Assembly (NCBI GenBank): GCA_017416855.1
Contig: JAFQAZ010000002.1
Coordinates: forward strand, 1 to 64,000
Source of the DNA: Clostridia bacterium
Lineage (GTDB): Bacteria; Bacillota; Clostridia; UBA1381; UBA9506
Direction of reading: 5' to 3'
Length of the DNA stretch: 64,000 nucleotides
The notes below the pieces were generated by a model that saw nothing but the letters and a program-made list of their open reading frames with translations, ran no database searches and was not told the origin of the DNA. The first letter of the stretch is position 1, and each line of letters begins with the position of its first letter. The position numbers were made by a program, and so were the translations under genes. Below, one piece after another: positions 9,342-18,446 of the stretch.

Positions 9342-10256
9342 ATGCATTTTAACGACAGAAACGAAATCATTGAATTAACCCCACTTTGGAAAGGTGAACG
9401 ATTCCCCGACGGCAGACCAAAGGTGCCCGATAAGCATCTGGATGCCCTAAAGAAAATGACCCTGGAAGAGGTTTGGAAACCCATTTTTGTATTGGGTTAC
9501 GAAAACCAATTCGTCGGTGGCGGCATGGCACCCCTCCATGCGCTCCACGACGATGGCCGCAAACTAATTGGTCGGGCTGTTACCTGTAGCTACTGCCCCA
9601 CCAGACCGGACTTGCATGAAGTTATGTTCAACAGAGGTGCGGCTGAAGGTCGTTCCGGTAACTACAACCAATGGGTAGTCGATACACTGGTAGAACGTGA
9701 TGTTATTGTAGTGGATATGTACGATAAAATCTACAAAGGCACCTTCTTAGGCGGCAACCTGACAACTGCTATTAAAACCCGCACTAAAACCGGTGGTGCT
9801 GTCGTGTGGGGCGGTATTCGCGATGTTGAACAAATGAAAACCGTACCGGATGTACAGGTATATTACCGGGGTATAGACCCCACTCCCATCCGTGAGTTTG
9901 TTATGAAGAGCTTTAACTCTGTAACCAATTTCGGTGGCGCTGTTTGTCTGCCCGGCGATGTTGTCTTCGGTGCCGGCGGCGGTGTACTCTTTATCCCCAG
10001 CCATTTGGTAGGTGATGTGGTGGAAGGCGCAGCCAAAACCCATGTAAAAGACGATTTTGGCTTTGAAATGATTTCACAGAACAGATTCACAACTGCCCAG
10101 ATTGACAGAAACACCTGGACCGTAGAAATGCTGGATATGCTTATGGATTGGATTCAGACAGACCCCCGCGGTGAGCAATATCGCGATTTGGATTGGTCTA
10201 AAGAATATGATGCCGCTATCAATGGCGATCCAAACGATACCCAAACAGCGCTGTAA
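9342..10256 (+). CDS. RraA-like family protein (possible aldolase)
   Basis: A protein of about 304 residues with the RraA/HMG-aldolase fold. The family signature is seen as a Gly-rich loop (FLGGNLTTAIKTR) followed by VVWGGIRD, where the Arg-Asp pair is the substrate and metal site in relatives that act as 4-hydroxy-4-methyl-2-oxoglutarate aldolases or oxaloacetate decarboxylases. Bacterial RraA itself is only about 160 residues, so this is the long family version. I prefer ATG 9342 to an ATG at 9267: the latter has no ribosome site and the former has AAAGG about 12 bases before it. It sits between the uronate isomerase and the mannonate oxidoreductase. A retro-aldol role on a keto-deoxy acid would suit this place, but this is inference. 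Confidence 0.8.
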   Translation: MHFNDRNEIIELTPLWKGERFPDGRPKVPDKHLDALKKMTLEEVWKPIFVLGYENQFVGGGMAPLHALHDDGRKLIGRAVTCSYCPTRPDLHEVMFNRGAAEGRSGNYNQWVVDTLVERDVIVVDMYDKIYKGTFLGGNLTTAIKTRTKTGGAVVWGGIRDVEQMKTVPDVQVYYRGIDPTPIREFVMKSFNSVTNFGGAVCLPGDVVFGAGGGVLFIPSHLVGDVVEGAAKTHVKDDFGFEMISQNRFTTAQIDRNTWTVEMLDMLMDWIQTDPRGEQYRDLDWSKEYDAAINGDPNDTQTAL

Positions 10257-10289
10257 CTAAAATAAAAACATAGAATTGGAGAGATAAGA

Positions 10290-11138
10290 ATGAGTACATA
10301 TTTAAATGATAAAGTGGCTGTTATTACCGGTGCCGGCGGCACCATCTGTTCACAGGTAGCCATCGATTTGGCAAGTCACGGTGTAAAAGTGTGTCTGGTA
10401 GGCAGAACCGAAGAAAAGCTTCAAAAAATAGCTGAAACGATCAAGGCCGCAGGAGGCACTTGTATGGTATATGTCTGTAACGTTTTAGATGAAGCTGGTC
10501 TGGAAACCATGGCTGACAAGGTCTATGAAACATGGGGAGCCTGTCACTTTTTAATCAATGGTGCAGGCGGTAATAATAACAAAGCAATGCCCAGCATTAT
10601 CCAATTCGATCCTCAAGAACTTTCCGACGACAAACCGGAGGATTTACGCGGTTTTTATGATATTGATATGGATTGCTTTGAAGATGTTATTAAACTGAAC
10701 ACAATGGGTACCGTGCTGCCCATTCGTGTTTTTGCAAAAAGAATGGCCAAAGACGGTGGTGGCAGTATTATTAACTTTGCTTCTATGAATAGCTATTGCC
10801 CATTAACACGATGCTTTGCTTATGCTATGAGCAAGGCCGCTGTTGTAAATTTAACCCAATCCTTTGCTGCCTATTTTGCACCGGCTAACATCCGCATTAA
10901 CGCCATTGCCCCCGGCTTTATCGCCAACGAGCGAAGCAAAACCTATTTAGGCACACCGGAAACCGGTCTCACCGCCAGAGGGGAAAGCGTGATTGCCCAT
11001 ACCCCCACCAGACGTTTTGGCCAAGCCGGTGATATTTGCGGTTCTGTTCGTTTTCTACTGGATGAAGAGGCCTCTGCTTTTGTGACCGGTGTAACCATTC
11101 CGGTAGATGGCGGTTTCTTGACATTAAGCGGTATCTAA
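10290..11138 (+). CDS. uxuB: D-mannonate oxidoreductase (fructuronate reductase), SDR type
   Basis: A 282-residue short-chain dehydrogenase/reductase. The nucleotide-binding motif is VITGAGGTIC (residues 11-20), the NNAG-type motif is NGAGGNN, and the catalytic Tyr and Lys are in YAMSK (about 177-181). It resembles B. subtilis YjmF (UxuB), which reduces D-fructuronate to D-mannonate; E. coli UxuB belongs to a different long-chain family. The start ATG 10290 has GGAGA eight bases upstream. Placement between the isomerase and the dehydratase gene makes the mannonate assignment strong, although gluconate-type SDRs are close relatives. Confidence 0.88.
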   Translation: MSTYLNDKVAVITGAGGTICSQVAIDLASHGVKVCLVGRTEEKLQKIAETIKAAGGTCMVYVCNVLDEAGLETMADKVYETWGACHFLINGAGGNNNKAMPSIIQFDPQELSDDKPEDLRGFYDIDMDCFEDVIKLNTMGTVLPIRVFAKRMAKDGGGSIINFASMNSYCPLTRCFAYAMSKAAVVNLTQSFAAYFAPANIRINAIAPGFIANERSKTYLGTPETGLTARGESVIAHTPTRRFGQAGDICGSVRFLLDEEASAFVTGVTIPVDGGFLTLSGI

Positions 11139-11151
11139 AAGGAGGAACAAT

Positions 11152-12093
11152 ATGCTTTTAACTGATTATTTTCGTTATCCTAAAGATGCCGTCTGGGATA
11201 TTGCCAAACAAAGCGGTGTTTCACACGGTGTCATCCGATTGCCGGAAACCGCTGATTTTGACTTGACGAACCCGGCACACTGGCAAACCGTTTATGATGA
11301 TTTTATGAATTACGGTATTAAACCTGTTATCATTGAACCCATGCCCAACGAGCTCCACGACCATATTAAGGCAGGAGACGAAAAGCGGGATGAATGTATT
11401 GAAAAAGCCATAAAAATGCTGCCTATTATGGATAAGCTGGATATTCGCGGTATTTGCTTTAACTTTATGGCTCACATTGGTTGGCTCCGCACTGCAAACA
11501 ACATTAAAGAGCGTGGTGGTGCCATGGTGACCGGCTTTAATATAAAGGATTTCGTTCCCACAGATGCTACCATTACCGCCCGGGAGCTTTGGGATAATTA
11601 TACCTATTTCATCAAAGCCATTCTCCCCCATGCCGAAAAACACGGCATTAAGCTGGCTCTCCATCCTGACGATCCGCCGCGGGATTTAGGCGGTGTAGCC
11701 CGTATTATGACCAGCGCAGACAACATTGACAGAGCTGTAAATCAAATTGTGAAAAGTGACTATTTAGGCATCACCATGTGCCAGGCCACCTATCACATTA
11801 TGGGCGAAAATCTTTCACAGGTAATTGACCGGTTTAAAGATAAAATCTTCTTCATTCATTTTCGGAATACTACAGGAACCATTGATAACTATCGGGAAAC
11901 CTTCCACGATAACGGCGAAATTGATATGGCTGCTATTATGCAGCTTTATCACCAAAAGGGCATTGATGTGCCGGTACGGGTTGACCATGTCCCCACTATG
12001 TTAGGTGAGGATATGCACCATCAGGGTTACGATGCCATCGGTCGGTATTTTGCTATTGGTTATTTAAAAGGTATTTTAGATTCGTTAAAATAA
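11152..12093 (+). CDS. uxuA: Mannonate dehydratase
   Basis: A 313-residue TIM-barrel enzyme of the xylose-isomerase-like fold that dehydrates D-mannonate to 2-keto-3-deoxygluconate. The family hallmark HPDDPP is at residues about 170-175, followed by a metal-binding region. It is shorter than B. subtilis (about 360) or E. coli (394) UxuA, chiefly through shorter loops. The start ATG 11152 has a perfect AAGGAGG seven bases before it, and only 13 bases separate it from the preceding gene, so the two are co-transcribed. The product is the branch point to KDG kinase, for which no gene is seen in the window. Confidence 0.9.
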   Translation: MLLTDYFRYPKDAVWDIAKQSGVSHGVIRLPETADFDLTNPAHWQTVYDDFMNYGIKPVIIEPMPNELHDHIKAGDEKRDECIEKAIKMLPIMDKLDIRGICFNFMAHIGWLRTANNIKERGGAMVTGFNIKDFVPTDATITARELWDNYTYFIKAILPHAEKHGIKLALHPDDPPRDLGGVARIMTSADNIDRAVNQIVKSDYLGITMCQATYHIMGENLSQVIDRFKDKIFFIHFRNTTGTIDNYRETFHDNGEIDMAAIMQLYHQKGIDVPVRVDHVPTMLGEDMHHQGYDAIGRYFAIGYLKGILDSLK

Positions 12094-12110
12094 GAAAGGA
12101 GCACTTTTTC

Positions 12111-13607
12111 ATGATTAAGGTATTTTGTGATAAAAAAGAAAAGGATTTAAAAAATTTTTGGAGCCACATTGTTTTCCATCCAACAGATGCCATTGAAGAC
12201 GACTGGGGGCAGGCCTTTCTGGATAAAATGGCTACTGATAAAGCTGTAAAAACCATTCGTATTTATTCCATTTTCGAAGAAATGGTTACTTTAGACGAAA
12301 ACGGAAAAATGCAGTTTGATTTCACCAAGAACGATTTTCGAATTGATTCTCTGTTAGAAAAGGGTTTTGATATTTTCATTGCCTATGCTTTTATTCCTGT
12401 CTGGCTGGCTGCAGACCAGAGTTCGGAGCTTTGCTCCGAGCGTTATAAGGGAAACATTTTAGTACGCTCTAAGCCCTATGATTACAGCATTTGGGAAGAA
12501 ATCTGTCGGGTTTATACCCAGCATTTAGTAGACCGCTACGGAGAAGAACAGGTGAGCAAATGGCGGCTCCATTGCTATAATGAGCCGGATTGGTATCATT
12601 TCTTTGATAAACCTGCACCGGATAACTATACACGCGCTATGGAATATTGTAAGCTCTACGATGCATTTGCCCGCGGCGTTATCTCTGTTAGCGAAAAACT
12701 CTGTATAGGCGGTCCGGCTCTGGCTGAATCTCCCAAAAACTTTGAATTTTTTGAATTGTTCTTAAATCATATTAAAGAAGCCGGCACCCGTCTTGATTTT
12801 ATCAGTTTCCACTCCTATGGCACGTTCCCGGAGTTAATCGAAGATAAAACCAAACCCATTGATTCCCGTGGTGCTATGTTCTGCACTATGACTGTAGCCC
12901 GTATTGCAGAAATGTGCGGTTTTGGCCATCTGCCCCTGGTTTGTGACGAATGGGGTGCTATTACCGAAGGTTATTTAGACAAAGAACGCATTCCTGAAAT
13001 GGTGTTCCGTGAAAACGAGCTCTATGCTGCTTATTATGTGCGAATGCTGACGATGTTTGACGAATTAAAGCTCCCCTATGAGCAAATGATGATTTGCCTT
13101 TCCGGCCAACATGGTCTTCGCGGCGACTTTATGGGTAACCGAAACTTCTTTACAAAAAGCTTTTATCCAAAGCCCATATACAATGCCTATGTGCTGGCAG
13201 CAAAATTAGGCGAAGAAAAACTGCACTTTTATGCTGATTTGGAAAATGAGCATGTGTCTGTAATGCCAACAAAGCATAAAGATGGTCACTACTCTGTTTT
13301 ATTGTGTTATGCCGATGATGGTTTTGCCTTAGATTTACCTACCCATAACTTTGAGATAAATCTATCTGGGCTTAAGGGCAAATACCAGGTTACTCAATAT
13401 GTGATTGATAAAGACACCGCTAATGCCTATAGCAAATTTGTAGAATTAGGTGAGCCGCAAAATGCCACAGAAGAACAAAAGAAAGCCATTCGGGAGGCCG
13501 GCACCTTAAAACCGGAAAGCTTAGGCACCGTCTCAAAGGAAAATCCCTGTGTTGCACTGACTATGCAAAACAATGCTGTTGTACTGCTGGAAATTGAGCC
13601 TGCCTAA
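12111..13607 (+). CDS. GH39-like glycoside hydrolase
   Basis: A 498-residue clan-A type TIM-barrel glycosidase with no signal peptide, so it acts in the cytosol. The fold matches family GH39 (beta-xylosidase and alpha-L-iduronidase): the acid/base Glu is in CYNEPDWY (about residue 158), a 'FISFHSYG' strand follows, and the nucleophile Glu is in VCDEWGA (about residue 280). The last 100 residues look like the beta-sandwich that accompanies GH39 barrels. Start ATG 12111 with AAGGAG ten bases upstream. Because its neighbours break down uronic acids, it may release a uronate (iduronate- or glucuronate-type) from an imported oligosaccharide. Xylosidase activity remains possible. Confidence 0.78.
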   Translation: MIKVFCDKKEKDLKNFWSHIVFHPTDAIEDDWGQAFLDKMATDKAVKTIRIYSIFEEMVTLDENGKMQFDFTKNDFRIDSLLEKGFDIFIAYAFIPVWLAADQSSELCSERYKGNILVRSKPYDYSIWEEICRVYTQHLVDRYGEEQVSKWRLHCYNEPDWYHFFDKPAPDNYTRAMEYCKLYDAFARGVISVSEKLCIGGPALAESPKNFEFFELFLNHIKEAGTRLDFISFHSYGTFPELIEDKTKPIDSRGAMFCTMTVARIAEMCGFGHLPLVCDEWGAITEGYLDKERIPEMVFRENELYAAYYVRMLTMFDELKLPYEQMMICLSGQHGLRGDFMGNRNFFTKSFYPKPIYNAYVLAAKLGEEKLHFYADLENEHVSVMPTKHKDGHYSVLLCYADDGFALDLPTHNFEINLSGLKGKYQVTQYVIDKDTANAYSKFVELGEPQNATEEQKKAIREAGTLKPESLGTVSKENPCVALTMQNNAVVLLEIEPA

Positions 13608-13636
13608 TACAAGCGCATAAGAAACGAGGTGTCTAA

Positions 13637-16327
13637 ATGACCGATTTTGTTTCTCTTTTTGGAGAATTGATTGATAAAAGCTGGCTCACAGAACATATTA
13701 TAAAGCTTTATAATTTAGAGCGAAAACAGACCTTTCCCGCCTATCAAGCAGCTGCCAGCTATGTGCACGAACTAATGAAAAAGGAAGGTTTTGAAAGCGA
13801 GTTGATTAACTTTCCTGCAGACGGCAAAACCGTTTATCAGGATAAATGTTCCCCCATCGGCTGGGATGTGAGTTCTATGAGCCTTACGCTGCTTTCCAAG
13901 GTACCAGGAATTACAGACCCGGTAATTGCAGATTTTGAAAAAGAACCTTTATCCGTGGTGAAGCACTCTGTTTCCACACCGCCTGAAGGGCTTGTTGTCC
14001 CGATTATCACAGAGACTCAGATGCTCTCTGGAGAAGATGTAACCGGAGCTATGATTTTACTGGAACAAAGCACCCCTCCCCGCAAGGATGTTATACGGAT
14101 GCTTTTGGATCTGGGCGCTATCGGTTGGGTGTCAGACTTTTTAGAAGACCCCCACACCACACCCGATTCAGTAAGTTGGGCCAACGGCAGCACAGAATAT
14201 AACAACTGGCATGTTCAGGCAGAGGATCGTGAATTTATTGCCTTTCAGATTTCACCACGCGTGGGCTATTCCCTGCGAAAAGCCTGTCAGCATGGTGTGG
14301 TTCGTGCTAAAATTTTCTCTAATGGTCATCGGTATGTGACAAACATTCCCGTAATTACAGCCTGTTTGCCAGGTGAAAGCACAAAAGAGCTTTGGCTTGT
14401 AAGCCATATGTATGAACCCTTAATTGATGACAATGCCAATGGGGTTATTGGCTCCATCGCCATTTTAAAGGCCTTAAAAACCTTATCGGAAACAGGTAAA
14501 ATCAGGCTGAAATACAGTGTTCGTGTAGTATTCGGCGCAGAGATGTATGGCACCGCTGCTTATGCAGAATATCGTGGCGGTGATTTATCTGACATTACCA
14601 TTGGCGCCATTAATACAGATGGCGTCACCTCTTCTTTAGACAAATCAAAAAACAAGTCCTATGCCTTAAAGGAGGCTGCCGATCAACCCGGTTTTGCAGG
14701 CAACCTGATTTTGCATTATGTTACCCAGGAATTCCTCAAAAAATTTCCAGAATTTTCTATCATAAATTTTGATAATTATTATGGAGACGATTGCTTTATC
14801 TCTGATGCTTCTGTTGGCTGTCCTTGTGTTTGGATTGAATACTTTCTCAAAGGTGGCTATCACCATAATTCATGGCTCGATGCCTCTGTATATGATGCTG
14901 ATGCCACTGTAAAGCATCTTATCTTCATCAGCTTATGGGTGCGTGCTATGGTAGCTATGGATGAGATAGAAGTGAAAAATCTACTGCCCTTTGCTGTTGA
15001 TTCTGCAAAAAAAGCGCTAGATATTGCCGCAACGCAAACCGTACGCCAAGGAACAAAAGAAGAGGCGCGAATGGATTTTCTTTTGAAGCGCGAAATCGCC
15101 AAAATCAGAGGACTTTCACTTTTTGGTAACATCCAGGATATTGAATCTGCTCTTCAAGGCCTTTCAGCCCCTGAATCCGCTGTTTTGCAAGAGAAAACAG
15201 AGCAGAACTTTTATGAATATACAGAAAACTTCGTATTTTCGCGTATTACCCGTGGTTTTCCTCACGATTTAGCACGGGTTCCCTTTGATAAGCGCAAAGT
15301 ATTACCCGGTGGAATTCTCTATAATAAAATTGCAGATATTATCTCACGGATGGACGGAAAAAAATCCTTTAAGACTCTGATTGATGAAGTAGAATGGGAT
15401 ACAGGTCTGATTTTCAGCGATGACACTATCAAAAGCTATTTACGTGTATGCATACTGTTGGCAAACAACGGCTATTTTGCTGTAACGGTACAAAACCCCA
15501 TTAGGGAAGACCAGATTATAAAGGCGCTTGTTGATTTGGGGGTAAAAAAAGGGGAAACCTTATTAGTACACTCTTCTCTTTCCGGCTTAGGGTATCTTCC
15601 CGGTGGTGCCGAAACACTGCTCCGTGCTCTGCGAAAGACTGTTGGAAAAGCCGGAACCCTATTGGCTCCTGCTTTCACCAAGCCCTATGTGTCTTTTAAA
15701 GGAAAACTCAATAAAAGCTATCAATACAGACCGTATGACAGGCAAAAAAACGGCAAACTGCGGGATAAGAGTATTTATACCGGCGCCCTGCCCAACCGGA
15801 TGCTGAAGGAACCGGATGCCTGCCGTTCCGGCCATATATCTCATGAGTGGGTGGCCGTTGGCAAGGAGGCTGAGGCCTGTACCCAGGGCCATGGTTTTAC
15901 CAATGCTCCGGCCGATATAACCTCGCCTATGACAAAGGCTTTAGAAAACAAAGGTAGTGTTGTGTTCATTGGTTGTGGTTTGAATGCAAATACCTTCGTC
16001 CATTATTTAGAAACCTTAGCTGATGTTCCGTGTCTCCAGGAAGCCGTCGTCTCTTATATCGACGAAGAAGGCACCTTAAAGTGGGATTGTATTAAGAAGC
16101 ATTTGCCCGGTCATAGAAATTTTTATCGGGGAGCTGACAACCATTTCTATGAAGAAGCTCTCCGCCGTGGCTTACACATTCATCAAGAAACTTTAGGGAT
16201 AGCAACTCTATACCGGATTGAACTGGCAGAACTCTACTCCATTGGCATGGAAATTCTGAAAGAAGACCCCAATGCTACTCTGTGTAGTAGCCCCGGTTGT
16301 CCCTTCTGCAGTCAGTTCAGAAAGTAA
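13637..16327 (+). CDS. M28-like metallopeptidase fused to AAC(3)-like acetyltransferase
   Basis: An 896-residue two-enzyme fusion. Residues about 1-460 resemble M28 zinc aminopeptidases with an inserted PA-like segment (60-210). The metal ligands are visible: His257 (SHMYEP), bridging Asp265 (IDDNANG), Glu302 (GAEMYG), Asp327 (INTDGV) and His409/410 (YHHNSW). Residues about 555-615 look like a winged-helix linker. Residues about 625-896 match the aminoglycoside N3-acetyltransferase family (VHSSLSGLG, TGALPNRM, RSGHISHEWVAVG, SPMTKALENKG); the usual HP of the RSxHPxxS motif is HI here. The C terminus has CPFC. No signal peptide, so cytosolic. Start ATG 13637 with GAGGTG. Last gene of the uronate operon. 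The substrate is unknown; an amide- or amino-bearing glycan fragment is possible. Confidence 0.8.
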   Translation: MTDFVSLFGELIDKSWLTEHIIKLYNLERKQTFPAYQAAASYVHELMKKEGFESELINFPADGKTVYQDKCSPIGWDVSSMSLTLLSKVPGITDPVIADFEKEPLSVVKHSVSTPPEGLVVPIITETQMLSGEDVTGAMILLEQSTPPRKDVIRMLLDLGAIGWVSDFLEDPHTTPDSVSWANGSTEYNNWHVQAEDREFIAFQISPRVGYSLRKACQHGVVRAKIFSNGHRYVTNIPVITACLPGESTKELWLVSHMYEPLIDDNANGVIGSIAILKALKTLSETGKIRLKYSVRVVFGAEMYGTAAYAEYRGGDLSDITIGAINTDGVTSSLDKSKNKSYALKEAADQPGFAGNLILHYVTQEFLKKFPEFSIINFDNYYGDDCFISDASVGCPCVWIEYFLKGGYHHNSWLDASVYDADATVKHLIFISLWVRAMVAMDEIEVKNLLPFAVDSAKKALDIAATQTVRQGTKEEARMDFLLKREIAKIRGLSLFGNIQDIESALQGLSAPESAVLQEKTEQNFYEYTENFVFSRITRGFPHDLARVPFDKRKVLPGGILYNKIADIISRMDGKKSFKTLIDEVEWDTGLIFSDDTIKSYLRVCILLANNGYFAVTVQNPIREDQIIKALVDLGVKKGETLLVHSSLSGLGYLPGGAETLLRALRKTVGKAGTLLAPAFTKPYVSFKGKLNKSYQYRPYDRQKNGKLRDKSIYTGALPNRMLKEPDACRSGHISHEWVAVGKEAEACTQGHGFTNAPADITSPMTKALENKGSVVFIGCGLNANTFVHYLETLADVPCLQEAVVSYIDEEGTLKWDCIKKHLPGHRNFYRGADNHFYEEALRRGLHIHQETLGIATLYRIELAELYSIGMEILKEDPNATLCSSPGCPFCSQFRK

Positions 16328-16372
16328 TGAGAAATCCATAACAAGTTGCATTAGTTAGATGTAAAATCAATA

Positions 16373-16425
16373 AAAAAAGCATCAACTTTAGCAGAATAAA
16401 AAAACTGCTATGGTTGATGCTTTTA
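16373..16425 (+). terminator. Intrinsic terminator of uronate operon
   Basis: AAAAGCATCAAC and GTTGATGCTTTT pair, with an inner AGCAG/CTGCT stem and a loop of A residues; a TTTTATATTTT tail follows. It lies 45 bases after the last stop codon. The A-rich left arm also lets it serve the convergent minus-strand gene. Confidence 0.88.
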
Positions 16426-16501
16426 TATTTTCTTAAAAATCAGGACAACCTGTTCAGCTACATACTTTTTAATGATTTTCAAAAGCAAATAACAAACATC
16501 A

Positions 16502-17122
16502 TTAAAACTCACTTTCGTAGGTTTTCTTATTCGGCTCCCAATAAATTTCTCTGATTTTAACATCTTTAACCTGCAATTTGGTACAATAGGGAGAAAATCC
16601 CACATAGCCACCTTTAATAGGATTGGGGTCTACCAATTCGCAAATCATCTGATCATCCACCACCATAAAGTTATGACCATCAATAGCCCCGCAAATCATA
16701 TGAATTTCCGTACCGGGTTCATAGTGATACAGAGAGGTGGTTGCATAAAGGTTAGAATAATAATTTCTTTCAATACCGCTTTTACCTTCGTACCAACCGT
16801 TTAAACCACAAATATATGCTTCTCCTAAACGATCTCTGTTTTCATCCCAATGAGCGCAATATAGAGCATTTAAATCACGAGTAGCCGGCAAGGCTGTTTT
16901 CATCGTAAAAGAAAGCATAACATTACCTGCGTATTGTTCTTTACTAAATAAAATACCGCCTCTGTTCCGTCTTTCGGCACCAACGAGCCACTCTCCGTCA
17001 TATTCCCACTCGCCATCCATAACGGTCCAATAATTTTGCCAGTCTTCCCCAGGGTCATATTGTAAAAGCATAGGAGACTTGTCCACAATAATCTTTTTAC
17101 CAATCAACAAAATCTCGTTCAT
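16502..17122 (-). CDS. Jelly-roll protein, DUF1961/YesU-like
   Basis: A 206-residue soluble protein with no signal peptide. Beta-strand-rich sequence and the segments 'WTVMDGEWEYDGEW', 'DLNALYCAHW', 'KGGYVGFSPYC' and 'VKDVKIREI' suggest a concanavalin-like jelly roll. It recalls DUF1961, the family of B. subtilis YesU from the rhamnogalacturonan locus, where the function is not established. The start ATG 17122 has a weak AGGA upstream. It stands alone between two terminator-like hairpins. It could bind or process a sugar inside the cell. Family assignment is from pattern only, and no catalytic residues can be named. Confidence 0.6.
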   Translation of the reverse strand: MNEILLIGKKIIVDKSPMLLQYDPGEDWQNYWTVMDGEWEYDGEWLVGAERRNRGGILFSKEQYAGNVMLSFTMKTALPATRDLNALYCAHWDENRDRLGEAYICGLNGWYEGKSGIERNYYSNLYATTSLYHYEPGTEIHMICGAIDGHNFMVVDDQMICELVDPNPIKGGYVGFSPYCTKLQVKDVKIREIYWEPNKKTYESEF

Positions 17123-17219
17123 AGTTACATCCTATATATCTTCTGAATATTGTTAACAAATTAAATATAATGCCTGATGACACTTTACTCTGCAAATTTA
17201 AATTATATAATAAAACAAA

Positions 17220-17239
17220 CGAAAACAGGGACGTTTTCG
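17220..17239 (-). terminator. Short terminator-like hairpin
   Basis: CGAAAAC and GTTTTCG enclose a six-base loop. On the minus strand it lies about 40 bases after the stop of the Gfo/Idh/MocA gene and is followed by TTTGTTTTATTATAT, so it may act as that gene's terminator, though the stem is short. Confidence 0.5.
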
Positions 17240-17277
17240 ATATCTTTATATATTTTGTGCCAAATTATACCGCAAAA

Positions 17278-18258
17278 TCAATCATCAAAAGAATATCTCA
17301 AATTGGTTTGTTCCCTAATGTAATCCATTTGTTTTAGAATTCTTATACTTTCAGACATCGGCATAATATCACTTTGCAATTTACCGGAACGAATACAGTG
17401 ACACGCCTCAATTATTTCCTCTTCAAAACCATCCCCTATGCTCGGTTTTGAAATATGTCTTTCCTCATTATCAGCATTAACAATCAATTCCTGTGCACCA
17501 TAAAACTGTGGTAAAACAATATAGCCCTTTGTGCCATATATAAAACCCGTTTCCGGCTTATTTACATTTATCGCTGAAGAAACAGAAGCAATGGTGCCAT
17601 TTGGATATTTCATCAAAACATTTGTCTGGTAATCTACACCATCAACAATATCAGAAATAGCGATAATGCTTTCGGGATTATCACCCAGAAAGATTGTCGC
17701 AAAATTAAGTCCATAAATCCCCACATCCAATAGTGAACCGCCGGCCATATCGTTTCTAAAAAGCTTAGCATCTTCATCTGGGGTGATAAAGTAGCAAAAA
17801 TCCGCTTTAACACCTCTTATTTCTCCAATTTCACCACTGTTTGCAATTTCAAGAGCCTCTTTGATGGCAGGCAAAAATCTTGTCCACATTGCCTCCATTA
17901 AAAAAACTCCGTTTTCTTTTGCACATTTTGCAAGTTCAATCGCTTGCTTGACATTAACACATACCGGTTTTTCACACAAAACGTGCTTTTTAGCATTAAG
18001 GAAAATTTCAGCACACAGCTTGTGAAACGGATGCGGTGTCGCAATATAAACTGCATCAACAAGTTCCGACTTTGACATTTCTTCATAGCTTGTAAATACA
18101 TTTTTTATATCATATTTATCAGCAAACGTCCTGCCCTTTCCCTCAGATTGTGAAGCAACCGCTGTCAATTCTGCCCCTTTAACATTTTTTACTGCCTTGG
18201 CAAATTTATTGGCTATATTACCGGCACCGACAATTCCCCATTTAATTACTTTTTCCAT
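17278..18258 (-). CDS. Gfo/Idh/MocA family oxidoreductase
   Basis: A 326-residue NAD(P)-dependent sugar or polyol dehydrogenase. The N-terminal Rossmann motif is GIVGAGNIANKFA, and the catalytic Lys motif is LCEKPVC (about residue 95). The C-terminal alpha/beta domain carries the substrate site ('GGSLLDVGIYGLN' with the usual Asp and nearby Tyr). It resembles the dimeric dihydrodiol dehydrogenase-like subgroup. The start ATG 18258 has AGGAG eight bases upstream. It is a single transcription unit, with a terminator-like hairpin after it. The substrate is unknown; these enzymes oxidise or reduce one ring carbon of sugars. Confidence 0.9.
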   Translation of the reverse strand: MEKVIKWGIVGAGNIANKFAKAVKNVKGAELTAVASQSEGKGRTFADKYDIKNVFTSYEEMSKSELVDAVYIATPHPFHKLCAEIFLNAKKHVLCEKPVCVNVKQAIELAKCAKENGVFLMEAMWTRFLPAIKEALEIANSGEIGEIRGVKADFCYFITPDEDAKLFRNDMAGGSLLDVGIYGLNFATIFLGDNPESIIAISDIVDGVDYQTNVLMKYPNGTIASVSSAINVNKPETGFIYGTKGYIVLPQFYGAQELIVNADNEERHISKPSIGDGFEEEIIEACHCIRSGKLQSDIMPMSESIRILKQMDYIREQTNLRYSFDD

Positions 18259-18400
18259 TAAAATCTCCTCTAATTTTTAATCTTTATATCAGTATTTGTA
18301 GAATCATTGGCAATTTATGAAAATTGCATTTTGAGAAATATTTTTTATGATATACTCTCCTCAAAAAAGAGAGAAAACATATGAACAACCAATACACAAG

Positions 18401-18417
18401 GAGACAGTTCCTGTCTC
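18401..18417. repeat. Short palindrome
   Basis: GAGACAG TTC CTGTCTC forms a perfect 7-base hairpin with a 3-base loop between the dehydrogenase and cupin genes. It resembles the REP-like GGGACAGTTCC palindromes scattered in Firmicutes genomes, but only this one was noticed, and no transposase is near. The rest of 18259-18446 shows an extended -10 (TGATATACT, near 18350) facing plus and nothing else clear. Confidence 0.35.
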
Positions 18418-18446
18418 ACATCTACATTCGCCAGATTAATACGAAA

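Noticed and set aside
11221-11664. 147-codon minus-strand frame inside the mannonate dehydratase gene
   Set aside because: It is a shadow of a well-supported gene, without ribosome site or protein family features.
15510-16327. Aminoglycoside resistance gene
   Set aside because: The domain is fused to a peptidase and lies in a sugar catabolic operon. The RSxHP motif is altered, so drug resistance should not be inferred from family membership.
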